Positions 1 through 6,209 of a stretch of DNA of 8,277 nt are shown piece by piece; the stretch's first letter is position 1; each line of letters opens with the position of its first letter. The notes beneath the pieces are model-generated. The model was not told the DNA's origin. It worked only from the letters and a program-made list of their open reading frames with translations, and did no database searches. The position numbers and the translations under genes are program-made. The stretch is from a bacterium (GTDB taxonomy: Bacteria > Hydrogenedentota > Hydrogenedentia > Hydrogenedentiales > SLHB01), in NCBI GenBank assembly GCA_024231375.1, contig JAAEQP010001062.1:1-8277 (forward strand). The letters run 5' to 3'.

Positions 1-1
1 G

Positions 2-52
2 AACCGGAGGGTACTGAAGAAGCGGAAGCAAATGGAGTGGAATCAGTCATGA
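2..52 (+). CDS. C-terminal end of an upstream gene (partial, product unknown)
   Basis: An open frame enters from the left edge and ends at TGA 50-52, reading NRRVLKKRKQMEWNQS. Its stop overlaps the ATG at 49 of the next gene in the ATGA arrangement typical of translationally coupled operon genes. Third codon positions in this frame are mostly G or C (about 11 of 16), as in the real genes nearby. The competing frame, which is continuous with the downstream reductase, has far fewer (about 5 of 16). This suggests a real gene whose basic C-terminal tail is all that is visible. The product cannot be named from 16 residues. The true beginning lies outside the window. Confidence 0.45.
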   Translation, partial: NRRVLKKRKQMEWNQS

Positions 53-1719
53 AAGTAGTGATCGTAGGCGGCGTGGCCGCCGGACCCAAGGTAGCCTCGA
101 AAGTTATCCGGCTGGATCCCACCGCGGAAGTGACCGTGGTGGAGAAAGGGGAGTTTCTGTCCTACGCGGGATGCGGTCTCCCGTACTACGTGTCAGGGAC
201 CGTCAAGGAACAGGCCGAACTGATGAGCACGCCCGTCGGTGTGGTGCGCGACCCGGTATTCTTCCAGAAAGTGAAGAACGTACGGGTCTTGAACCAGACT
301 GAGGCCCTCGGCATCGACCGTGGGGGCAAACGGGTGAGCGTGCGCAACCAACACGACGACGAGGAAATCTGGCTCGACTACGACAAACTGATGCTTGCGA
401 CGGGCGCGACACCGTTCGTCCCGCCGTTACCGGGCGTCGACCTGCGCAACGTGTTCACGCTTCATGGCGTAGGAGACGCCGAAGGCGTCAAGAGCCGGTT
501 GGCGGAAGGCAAAGCCAAGGACGTGGTCATCGTCGGCGGTGGCCTCATCGGGGTCGAGATGACAGAGGCGCTTGCCGAACATGGTTGCCGCGTCACAATC
601 GTCGAAATGTTGCCTCAGATCCTCGCCATGCTCGATTGGGAGGTGGCGCGCCTCGTCGAACAACACCTCGAATCGCACGGCGTGAAGGTCCTCACCAATA
701 CCCGCGTTGAATCGATTGAGGGAGAGGGCAAAGTGACCGGCGTCGTGACTGACAAGGGCCGGTTGGCGGCCGAGATGGTTATCATGTCGGTCGGCGTGCG
801 ACCCAATGTGAAGCTTGCCGAAGAGGCGGGTCTCGAGATCGGCACGACCCACGCTATCAAAGTCGACGACCACATGTGCACCAGCGACCCCGACATCTAT
901 GCCGCGGGCGATTGTGTGGAGTGCGTGGATCTCATTACCGGTAGTCCGTCCTACGTGCCCCTGGGGTCCACCGCCAACAAACAGGGCCGCGTGGCCGCAC
1001 AGAACATCTGCGGCCGCGAGGATACGTTCCCCGGCATTCTTGGCAGCACCGTATGCAAGGTGTTCGACTTCTGCGTCGCCCGGACTGGCCTGACGGAAGT
1101 GGCTGCGCGTGAGGCGGGCTTCGACGTGGTGACCGTACTGGCGCCTGCGCCCGACAAAGCCCATTTCATGCCCACGGCGAAGCCGCTGTTGTTTAAGATG
1201 ATTGCGGACCGAAAGACCCGGCGGTTGCTCGGCGTGCAGGCGACGGGACCTGGCGCGGGCGACAAGCGCATCGACGTGGCCGCCATGGCCATCACGGCGG
1301 GCATGACCGTTGACCAGATGGCCAATGCCGACCTCAGCTATGCGCCGCCGTACGCGCCCGCCATGGACAACATCATCACCGCGGCCAACATCGCGCGCAA
1401 CAAGCTCGACGGCGTCATGACAGGCATCACTCCTATCGAGGTGAAGGAGAAGATCGACCGGGGCGACGATTTCGTCTTTCTCGACGTACGCAGCCCCGCC
1501 GAGGTCGAACAGATGCGGCTTCCCGGGTCTATCAACATCCCCCTCGGCGCACTGCGCCCCCGCGCCGGCGAACTGCCCAAAGACAAAGAGATCGTGGCCT
1601 TCTGCAAGATCTCCCTGCGCGGATACGAAGCGGCGCTCATTCTTGGGGCGGCAGGTTTCGCTGACGTGAAGGTCATGGACGGCGGCATCGCCATGTGGCC
1701 TTACGAGAAGTTGCAGTAG
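49..1719 (+). CDS. FAD-dependent CoA-disulfide reductase-like oxidoreductase with C-terminal rhodanese domain
   Basis: This is a 556-residue cytoplasmic flavoprotein of the pyridine nucleotide-disulfide reductase family. An N-terminal FAD-binding motif (VVIVGGVAAG, residues 3-11) is followed by a single redox cysteine, Cys42, in SYAGCGLPYY. This is the arrangement of CoA-disulfide reductases and NADH oxidase/persulfide reductases. The NAD(P)H motif IVGGGLIGVE is near 161-170 and the second FAD motif IYAAGD near 283-288. The dimerisation domain spans roughly 330-450, with YAPPYAP at 431-437. A rhodanese domain (about 460-556) carries the active loop CKISLRG with Cys519 and Arg524. Related fusions reduce CoA disulfides, CoA persulfides or polysulfide, with the rhodanese cysteine handling sulfane sulfur; that role here is inferred. 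ATG 49 is preferred because it places the FAD motif at the extreme N terminus and overlaps the upstream stop. GTG 37 is an in-frame alternative. Confidence 0.93.
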   Translation: MKVVIVGGVAAGPKVASKVIRLDPTAEVTVVEKGEFLSYAGCGLPYYVSGTVKEQAELMSTPVGVVRDPVFFQKVKNVRVLNQTEALGIDRGGKRVSVRNQHDDEEIWLDYDKLMLATGATPFVPPLPGVDLRNVFTLHGVGDAEGVKSRLAEGKAKDVVIVGGGLIGVEMTEALAEHGCRVTIVEMLPQILAMLDWEVARLVEQHLESHGVKVLTNTRVESIEGEGKVTGVVTDKGRLAAEMVIMSVGVRPNVKLAEEAGLEIGTTHAIKVDDHMCTSDPDIYAAGDCVECVDLITGSPSYVPLGSTANKQGRVAAQNICGREDTFPGILGSTVCKVFDFCVARTGLTEVAAREAGFDVVTVLAPAPDKAHFMPTAKPLLFKMIADRKTRRLLGVQATGPGAGDKRIDVAAMAITAGMTVDQMANADLSYAPPYAPAMDNIITAANIARNKLDGVMTGITPIEVKEKIDRGDDFVFLDVRSPAEVEQMRLPGSINIPLGALRPRAGELPKDKEIVAFCKISLRGYEAALILGAAGFADVKVMDGGIAMWPYEKLQ

Positions 1720-1742
1720 GATTCAGAGAGGGACGGGAAGTA

Positions 1743-1805
1743 GGGGCACGTAGTCGCGCCGGGGGCATGTACCAAGCGCTGTCCCCGGCGCGACTACGTG
1801 TCCCC
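1743..1805. repeat. Long GC-rich inverted repeat (REP-like hairpin)
   Basis: Bases 1747-1764 are exactly complementary to 1783-1800 (18 bp, CACGTAGTCGCGCCGGGG and its complement). Outside a single unpaired T at 1801, four further G-C pairs (1743-1746 with 1802-1805) extend the stem to 22 bp. The 18-base loop contains the small palindrome AGCGCT. It begins 24 bases after the reductase stop and has no T tract, so it is not a canonical intrinsic terminator, although such a stem would protect or end the upstream mRNA. Its size and its GTGTCCCC end resemble REP-type elements mobilised by RAYT transposases; that family assignment is inference. Confidence 0.75.
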
Positions 1806-1828
1806 GCTTTCACGTCAACACCCACCTA

Positions 1829-1940
1829 CCACGTCATCCCTGCAAATGTTAGGAGAGGCTATCGCGAAGACTGGACACTTCGTGGCGCGGAGCCGTCAAG
1901 GAAGCAGGAGACCGTCAACTGTATCCAGGATGACGGAGTG
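1829..1940. repeat. Degenerate inverted repeat, possible small dispersed element
   Basis: CCACGTCATCCCTG at 1829-1842 is imperfectly complementary to CAGGATGACGGAGTGG at 1926-1941, with a few indels, enclosing about 80 bases. The left arm recurs as a direct repeat with one mismatch (CCACGTCATTCC) at 1970-1981, where the next repeat begins. No plausible gene occupies the segment. A decayed copy of an interspersed repeat family of the CGTCATYCC type is the best reading. Boundaries are approximate. Confidence 0.35.
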
Positions 1941-1969
1941 GGCATGCCCCCGTATCACGCACATACCCT

Positions 1970-2006
1970 CCACGTCATTCCGAGCGAAGTCGAGGGATCT
2001 CTTGAC
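1970..2006 (+). repeat. Dispersed repeat of the 'VIPSEVEGS' type
   Basis: The stretch starting CCACGTCATTCCGAGCGAAG and ending GGGATCTCTTGAC matches, from memory, a short repeat present in many unrelated bacterial genomes. Its accidental translation is the well-known spurious peptide HVIPSEVEGSLD, readable here in one frame with FRAKSRDL in another. It is non-coding. Apparent open frames through 1695-2117 exist only because they cross this element and its neighbours. Its origin and mobility mechanism are not evident from the sequence. Confidence 0.6.
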
Positions 2007-2137
2007 CCAGCAACTACTCTGGAGCACGGGGTGCCATCGCTCCCGCCACGCAAACTTCTTGCTAGGAAGACAAGACTCTTACGGGTAGTAGTACAGGAAG
2101 GTCTGATGTGCCCTTAACCTGTTGTTTTGAAAGGACT

Positions 2138-2170
2138 TGCAATCTCAGATCTGAATTTTGTGCAATTTGC
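2138..2170. promoter_or_regulatory. Candidate operator upstream of the DUF2089 promoter
   Basis: A perfect 10-base palindrome TCAGATCTGA (2145-2154) is flanked by two direct copies of TGCAAT (2138-2143 and 2161-2166). The second copy is part of the small inverted repeat GCAATTTGC (2162-2170). The cluster lies in an unusually AT-rich tract just upstream of the -35 box at 2182. The position would suit a regulator binding site, possibly for autoregulation by the HTH protein encoded immediately downstream. No binding protein is demonstrated. Confidence 0.3.
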
Positions 2171-2181
2171 GATAAACAATA

Positions 2182-2210
2182 TTGACATTCGGGCGATTCT
2201 TGAATATAAT
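2182..2210 (+). promoter_or_regulatory. Consensus sigma70-type promoter
   Basis: TTGACA (2182-2187) and TATAAT (2205-2210) are separated by exactly 17 bases, so both hexamers and the spacer match the ideal housekeeping promoter. Transcription would start near 2217. That leaves a leader of about 30 bases containing a good ribosome-binding site, AAGGA at 2234-2238, nine bases before ATG 2248. The surrounding AT-rich sequence stands out against the GC-rich genes. It should drive the DUF2089 gene and the coupled membrane protein gene. Confidence 0.85.
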
Positions 2211-2247
2211 TGATCTGGATTTGAATGATGTGAAAGGAAGCGAAGAG

Positions 2248-2571
2248 ATGGCCAATGGACAGTCCAATTGGACAGCGGCATTGAACGACGAGGATGGACA
2301 GTTCCTCAAGCGATTCCTGCTCGCTTCGGGGTCGCTGAAAGCCCTGGCGAAGGAGTACGGCATCTCGTACCCGACGGTCCGCGCACGGCTGGACCGCCTC
2401 ATCGCCAAGGTGCGAGCAGCGGACGCGACGGTTGCGGCCGACCCGCTGGAGCGTTCGGTACGCCTGCTGGTGGCGGACGGCGCCCTGTCGCCCACGGTGG
2501 GCCGCGAACTGCTCCGCGCCCATGCCCAATCGCTTGACCTCTTGAAAGGAGAGACTGATGATGCGTCGTAA
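2248..2571 (+). CDS. DUF2089-family helix-turn-helix regulator lacking the zinc ribbon
   Basis: This is a small cytoplasmic protein of 107 residues. Residues 12-54 carry the DUF2089 signature: an acidic DEDGQFLKRFLLASGSLK segment, then a helix-turn-helix ending GISYPTVRARLDRLI, which resembles sigma-region-4-type HTHs. A helical C-terminal segment (about 66-92, LLVADGALSPTVGRELLRA) resembles the short SHOCT-like tail found in related proteins. Typical DUF2089 proteins begin with a CxxC zinc ribbon; there is no cysteine at all here. ATG 2248 is chosen because it has AAGGA nine bases upstream. An upstream in-frame TTG at 2182 is part of the -35 box and cannot be the start. The gene overlaps the following membrane-protein gene by 14 bases, so the two are probably co-regulated and functionally linked. 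DNA binding is inferred from the HTH. Confidence 0.85.
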   Translation: MANGQSNWTAALNDEDGQFLKRFLLASGSLKALAKEYGISYPTVRARLDRLIAKVRAADATVAADPLERSVRLLVADGALSPTVGRELLRAHAQSLDLLKGETDDAS

Positions 2572-3433
2572 TCGCACTTTGACGACCTGCGGGACCCTTG
2601 TGCTCCTCGCCGGTGCCACTCTATTGGCGGGCGCGCAGGAGGAAACGTGCCTTACCGTCCCTATGGACGCATTGCCGGACCGGGAATGGCCTGTGGGGAT
2701 TGATGCGCGGTTCGACCCGAACGACAGCGCTGACGGCAATGGCTCGCTGGTCATCCGGTATGCCGGTGGCGCGCCTGTCACGGTGATAGTGGCCGAGATG
2801 CTGTCTTCAAACGACGACCCCTTGCAGGGATGTACCCTTGAGTACACAGCGTCTCTGAAGGGCGAGGAGTTGGCCGCGCCGGCGTACCTGGAGATGTTGT
2901 GCGAGGTGGACGGGAACGCCTACTTCTCGCGCGCCCTCAACGACCCATTCACGGGCACAACGGACTGGCGTGCATCGAGTACGCCCTTCTTCCTGCGTCC
3001 CCAGGACCCGCCCGTCGACAAGGTACTGCTGGGCGTGCGCATGGAAGGCGCGGGTACGGTGAAGGTGGACGGAATCTGCTTGACGAAGCAGCCCTTGACC
3101 GGCGCGCCGCCGTATGCGCGGTGGGCGTGGATGCCCGGGACCGGGCTGGGCATTGCGGGCGGTCTGTTCGGAATCCTGTCCGGTGTCTTCGCGTCGCGCG
3201 GCCGCGGCAGGACGTTGCTGCTCGCGTATGGATGGGGCGTGTTCTTCGTCTGCGTGGGACTACTGATCGCGGGTCTGCTGATGTTTGTTCTCGGCGGTTA
3301 CCCGCTCGGGCAGGCCTTCGCCATCGCCTTCCCCGGCGCGCTCGGGTCAGTCCTCTTTGGCATCCTGACACCGGTCCTCTCGCGCAGGTGTCGAGAAGCC
3401 GAAATGCGGCGTCTGGCCGCCATGGATATGTAA
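2558..3433 (+). CDS. Secreted-domain membrane protein of unknown function (signal peptide, beta-rich domain, three TM segments)
   Basis: The 291-residue product is not a family I recognise. A basic N terminus and hydrophobic stretch (residues 1-26, ending LLAGA-QE) form a likely signal peptide cleaved after Ala26. Residues 28-177 contain several cysteines and a beta-rich pattern; the ending GAGTVKVDGICL is reminiscent of galactose-binding-like or carbohydrate-binding jelly-roll domains, which typically close with a strand reading vxvDdvxl. Three hydrophobic segments follow at about 195-212, 219-247 and 252-275, then a short basic cytoplasmic tail. It would sit in the inner membrane with the beta domain outside. 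AAAGGAGA (2545-2552) precedes ATG 2558 and a second ATG at 2561; either could be used. The 14-base overlap with the DUF2089 gene indicates translational coupling, so it may sense or execute whatever that regulator controls. Confidence 0.85.
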   Translation: MMRRNRTLTTCGTLVLLAGATLLAGAQEETCLTVPMDALPDREWPVGIDARFDPNDSADGNGSLVIRYAGGAPVTVIVAEMLSSNDDPLQGCTLEYTASLKGEELAAPAYLEMLCEVDGNAYFSRALNDPFTGTTDWRASSTPFFLRPQDPPVDKVLLGVRMEGAGTVKVDGICLTKQPLTGAPPYARWAWMPGTGLGIAGGLFGILSGVFASRGRGRTLLLAYGWGVFFVCVGLLIAGLLMFVLGGYPLGQAFAIAFPGALGSVLFGILTPVLSRRCREAEMRRLAAMDM

Positions 3434-3465
3434 TCCGACGTTCGTCGCCGCGTGCCGCAGAGGCG

Positions 3466-4737
3466 CTATCCGAGCAGTTCGTGTACCTTGGCGCAGACGG
3501 CCTCTTCCACTTCGGGCGCATAGGGACCGGGCATCATGTCGTAGTAGTGGCTCTTGTTCACTTCGTATCCGCCCTCGGGCATCATGGCCTCGGTGGGGAT
3601 GTATCCGATCATGCCGTTGGTGTAGCCCGCGACGATGAGCGGCCGGCCTGCCAGTTCTTTCTTGAGCCGCAGCGCATAGCCAACGCAGATCTCGCCGGAT
3701 AGTCCGACCAGGGCGAAATCACCGATGGTCAGGGTCTGCACGGTCATGGTCCGATGCGACATGAACTCGCCGCCTTCCGCCAATATACCGCCCATTTCTT
3801 CGGCCCAGGCCTTCAGGAATCGGTCCTCGCTCGACTTCATCTCGTCGACCTCGGCCTGGGTTGGCGGAATCTGCAAGGGCAGTTCAATCTCGTCCAGGCG
3901 CGTGGCGATGGGGCCTTCGACAGGCTGCGCATCGCCGCTGCCCAGCGCCAGTAGCACGGCTCGGGCCAACTCGTCGCCAAGGGATTTCGCCACTGAATGA
4001 GGGCCGCTCTTGAAGAAGCCCTTTCCGTCCACGTGGCGCACCTTGATGTCCGCGCCGCATCCTTGGATGAACATGGCGATGCTTCCGGGGAACTCGGCCT
4101 CCACGGCGTCCTGCGCGTAGCCGGGATAGTCCGCGCCCACCAGGTAATCGCCCAGCGTGGTGGGATGACACGCGTAGTTCATGAGCACCGCCAACACGGT
4201 GCCGTCTTCGCGCGACACCCGCAACGCGGTGACCTCCGGGTCCATGACACCTGCCGGACTCGGCCGCATGGCGACACCTTCAGGGGTGGCCAAGCGCCGG
4301 TTCACGCCGACCATGCACGATCCCTCCGCGAGACTCACGGTCACCGGTTCCAACCGCGACACCGCATGTGCGGCCGTGCCGGCGATCTTGTCTACCAGAC
4401 CTCGCGCGTACTCTTCATCGAATGCATCGACGTACTTGTGCCCCTTCAAGCGGATCTCGGGTCCCGTGTGCGTATGCGACGCCGAAAGCAGTACGCGGTC
4501 CGCGGGCAGTCCGGCGGACGCCTCGACCGCCTTCTTCACGGCTTCGCACGTGTCCCGGTCGAAACCGATCAGATCCGATGTGATGATGGCGGCCCGCTCC
4601 CCCGCTTCCTCGATCACCAGGACCTTCACGAACAGGGCATGGTAGACGCCCTGGGAATGGCCCGTTCGGGCCGAGTAACCCGCGAGGCAGATTGCGCGGT
4701 CGGGTGTGATGTCGATTCGGGCGGTTCCAGCGTTCAT
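3466..4737 (-). CDS. Neutral/alkaline non-lysosomal ceramidase N-terminal domain family hydrolase (substrate uncertain)
   Basis: This 423-residue protein has no signal peptide and corresponds to the N-terminal catalytic domain of the neutral ceramidase family. Visible family features are ITPD (10-13), GYSAR (20-24), SHTHTGP (87-93, His88 and His90), NYACHPTT (187-194, His191), LSGE (346-349, Glu349) and GYTNGMIGYIPTE (371-383). By comparison with the Pseudomonas enzyme, His88, His191, Glu349 and a tyrosine in the last motif would bind zinc. However, the segment holding the ceramidase nucleophile serine (a GDxSPN-like motif) reads GCGADIKV (226-233), without the serine. The enzyme may therefore not cleave ceramide by the known mechanism. 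The separate C-terminal domain is also absent. ATG 4737 is chosen because GGAG lies seven bases upstream and ITPD follows closely; an in-frame extension to 4878 has no such support. It is convergent with the upstream membrane-protein gene, 32 bases away. Confidence 0.87.
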   Translation of the reverse strand: MNAGTARIDITPDRAICLAGYSARTGHSQGVYHALFVKVLVIEEAGERAAIITSDLIGFDRDTCEAVKKAVEASAGLPADRVLLSASHTHTGPEIRLKGHKYVDAFDEEYARGLVDKIAGTAAHAVSRLEPVTVSLAEGSCMVGVNRRLATPEGVAMRPSPAGVMDPEVTALRVSREDGTVLAVLMNYACHPTTLGDYLVGADYPGYAQDAVEAEFPGSIAMFIQGCGADIKVRHVDGKGFFKSGPHSVAKSLGDELARAVLLALGSGDAQPVEGPIATRLDEIELPLQIPPTQAEVDEMKSSEDRFLKAWAEEMGGILAEGGEFMSHRTMTVQTLTIGDFALVGLSGEICVGYALRLKKELAGRPLIVAGYTNGMIGYIPTEAMMPEGGYEVNKSHYYDMMPGPYAPEVEEAVCAKVHELLG

Positions 4738-4829
4738 GAGGTGTCTCCACGTTGAGTGTACTTCAGAAAGAAGGACAGTAGCAGTGCATGCGCCCGGATG
4801 CAACCGATGGGCCTCGGACACCCGTTTTG

Positions 4830-4838
4830 TGCTATCCT
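4830..4838 (+). promoter_or_regulatory. Possible extended -10 element for the enolase-superfamily gene
   Basis: TGC followed by TATCCT (TATCCT at 4833-4838) forms an extended -10 element about 115 bases before the ATG at 4955. No good -35 hexamer lies 16-18 bases upstream, so an extended -10 promoter is the only supportable reading. The same TGCTA core occurs in the better promoter at 6140-6148. I found no convincing promoter for the divergent hydrolase gene in the 217-base gap. Confidence 0.35.
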
Positions 4839-4954
4839 TCCGGCGTGGCGTTTGCCTCTTCGACCGCGAATACTTCACCCGTTGCCAGGCCCGGTGCGCC
4901 TGCCCTGAAGGAAGCCGCGGCTGACCAAGAACCCTTGACTACAGGATCCGAGCT

Positions 4955-6082
4955 ATGCGTATCGAGACCATCGAACTCATCCGAGTGGCCATGCCGCTCG
5001 TCTATCCCTTTCGGACCGCCTTCGGCAACACGGAGACCGTCGAATCCGTACTGGTCCGGCTCACGTCGGGCGGTATCGACGGATGGGGCGAGGCCGCGTC
5101 CTGGCAATACCCCGCCTATTCGCCCGAATGCGCCGCGGCCCAGTTCCTGGTGTCGCGCGACATCATCGCGCCGCTGCTCCTCGGCGAGGACATATGCAAC
5201 GGGCGCAAGGTGTGTTCGGGTCGCAACGTGCAGAGTCGTCTAACGGGCATCAAGGGGAATCCCTTCGCGAAGGCCGGCTTCGACCTGGCGTTCTGGGACC
5301 TGAATGCCAAGCATCTGCACCAGCCGTTGTGGCGTCTCATCGGCGGTCAACGGATCGTAGTCGATGCAGGCGCCGACTTCGGCATCATGGGCAGCATCGA
5401 CCAACTGATCGATGCGATTCAGGGCGCGGTGGACGCCGGCTACAAACGGGTGAAGCTGAAATACCGGCCGGGATGGGACCTCGACATGGTGGCGGCGGTA
5501 CGCGAGCGGTTCCCGGACACCACCTTCCACATCGATTGTAACAGCGCCTACTCGCTCGACGACCTCGACATGTTCAAGGAACTGGACCGATTCGGTTTGG
5601 CCATGATCGAGCAACCCCTGGCGCATGACGATCTCATCGATCACGCCACGTTGCAGGCGGCCATCAAGACGCCCATCTGCCTCGACGAAAGCATCACGTC
5701 GCCTGCCAAGGCCCGCAAGGCCATCCAGATCGGCGCGTGCAAATGGGTCAACATCAAACCCGGCCGCGTGGGCGGCATCACCAACGCGCTTGCCATTCAC
5801 GACCTGTGCCGCGACGCGGGCGTCCCCTGCTGGATCGGCGGCATGCTGGAATCGGCCATCGGGGCGTCCCATTGTCTCGCCCTGGCTACGTTACCGAACA
5901 TCCACTACCCCTCAGACATCTTCCCCACAGACCGCTTCTTCGAGCGCGATTTGGGCACGCCGCCGATGGTGCATTCCGCGGCATCGCAGTTCAGTCCGAA
6001 GCCCGACCCCGGTATCGGCGCCGTGCCCGATCCTGAGATGCTTGAGCGATGCACGATTGAGCGCGAGGTGCTCCAGGTCTGA
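4955..6082 (+). CDS. Enolase-superfamily enzyme, N-succinylamino acid racemase / o-succinylbenzoate synthase group
   Basis: This is a full-length 375-residue cytoplasmic enzyme of the muconate-lactonizing subgroup. The N-terminal capping domain (1-125) contains YPFRTAFG (17-24), whose loop shapes substrate choice. The barrel carries KLK (167-169, catalytic Lys169), magnesium ligands Asp194 (HIDCNSAY), Glu219 (IEQPL) and Asp244 (CLDES), and the second catalytic lysine Lys268 (NIKPGRVGG). Spacings of 25, 25 and 24 residues equal those of the Amycolatopsis NSAR/OSBS enzyme, as recalled. GGMLES (295-300) and ALATLPN (309-315) are further subgroup signatures. Members either dehydrate the menaquinone precursor SHCHC or racemise N-acyl amino acids, and some do both. 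No other men gene is present here, so racemase-type activity is at least as likely. AGGA at 4943-4946, eight bases before ATG 4955, supports the start. The gene diverges from the amide-hydrolase-like gene. Confidence 0.92.
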   Translation: MRIETIELIRVAMPLVYPFRTAFGNTETVESVLVRLTSGGIDGWGEAASWQYPAYSPECAAAQFLVSRDIIAPLLLGEDICNGRKVCSGRNVQSRLTGIKGNPFAKAGFDLAFWDLNAKHLHQPLWRLIGGQRIVVDAGADFGIMGSIDQLIDAIQGAVDAGYKRVKLKYRPGWDLDMVAAVRERFPDTTFHIDCNSAYSLDDLDMFKELDRFGLAMIEQPLAHDDLIDHATLQAAIKTPICLDESITSPAKARKAIQIGACKWVNIKPGRVGGITNALAIHDLCRDAGVPCWIGGMLESAIGASHCLALATLPNIHYPSDIFPTDRFFERDLGTPPMVHSAASQFSPKPDPGIGAVPDPEMLERCTIEREVLQV

Positions 6083-6118
6083 GTGGCATTGGATTGAGAG
6101 GAGGAACCCGTCGGTTTC

Positions 6119-6148
6119 TTGACAACCTCCGACCGCCGGTGCTAAGGT
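6119..6148 (+). promoter_or_regulatory. Sigma70-type promoter with extended -10, upstream of the ACP operon
   Basis: TTGACA at 6119-6124 is a perfect -35 hexamer. After 18 bases comes TAAGGT (6143-6148), preceded by TG at 6140-6141, giving an extended -10. Transcription would begin near 6155, leaving a leader of about 160 bases before the ACP start at 6317. It lies 37 bases past the stop of the enolase-superfamily gene, so the acyl carrier cassette probably has its own promoter. Confidence 0.65.
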
Positions 6149-6164
6149 ACGACTCACTTCAACG

Positions 6165-6209
6165 GAGGCTGGGCCAGACGGTGTTTCGACACCGTAAGCC
6201 GCGTTTTTT
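6165..6209 (+). terminator. Terminator- or attenuator-like hairpin in the ACP operon leader
   Basis: ACGGTGT (6178-6184) pairs with ACACCGT (6189-6195) around a TTCG tetraloop, a very stable 7-bp hairpin. Outer pairing of GGCT (6167-6170) with AGCC (6197-6200) across an internal loop extends the structure close to a run of six T (6204-6209). It starts only about 10 bases after the predicted transcription start, so it could attenuate the operon or end a short RNA of about 55 bases. It could also end read-through from the upstream gene. The lower stem is imperfect, so termination strength is uncertain. Confidence 0.5.

Noticed and set aside
427..1164. 245-codon minus-strand open frame opposite the reductase
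   Set aside because: The plus-strand frame has complete FAD, NAD and rhodanese motifs across this span. The antisense product is histidine/arginine-rich with no recognisable domain, a common by-product of high GC3.
1695..2117. 140-codon plus-strand open frame after the reductase
   Set aside because: It begins inside the reductase end and runs through the hairpin and the VIPSEVEGS repeat, whose spurious peptide it contains.
2062..2847. 261-codon minus-strand open frame across the DUF2089 promoter and gene
   Set aside because: It spans a consensus promoter and two motif-supported plus-strand genes, and its translation shows no domain.
3436..3447. Small inverted repeat CGACGTTCGTCG between the convergent genes
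   Set aside because: It allows only a four-base-pair stem with a four-base loop and has no T tract, so it is too weak to call a bidirectional terminator.
3997..4755. 252-codon plus-strand open frame opposite the ceramidase-family gene
   Set aside because: It is antisense to conserved zinc-site motifs and has no recognisable family features.
4738..4878. 47-residue N-terminal extension of the ceramidase-family protein
   Set aside because: The extension is rich in Arg/Lys/Ser with no signal peptide or motif, while ATG 4737 has GGAG at proper spacing and is followed by the family ITPD motif.
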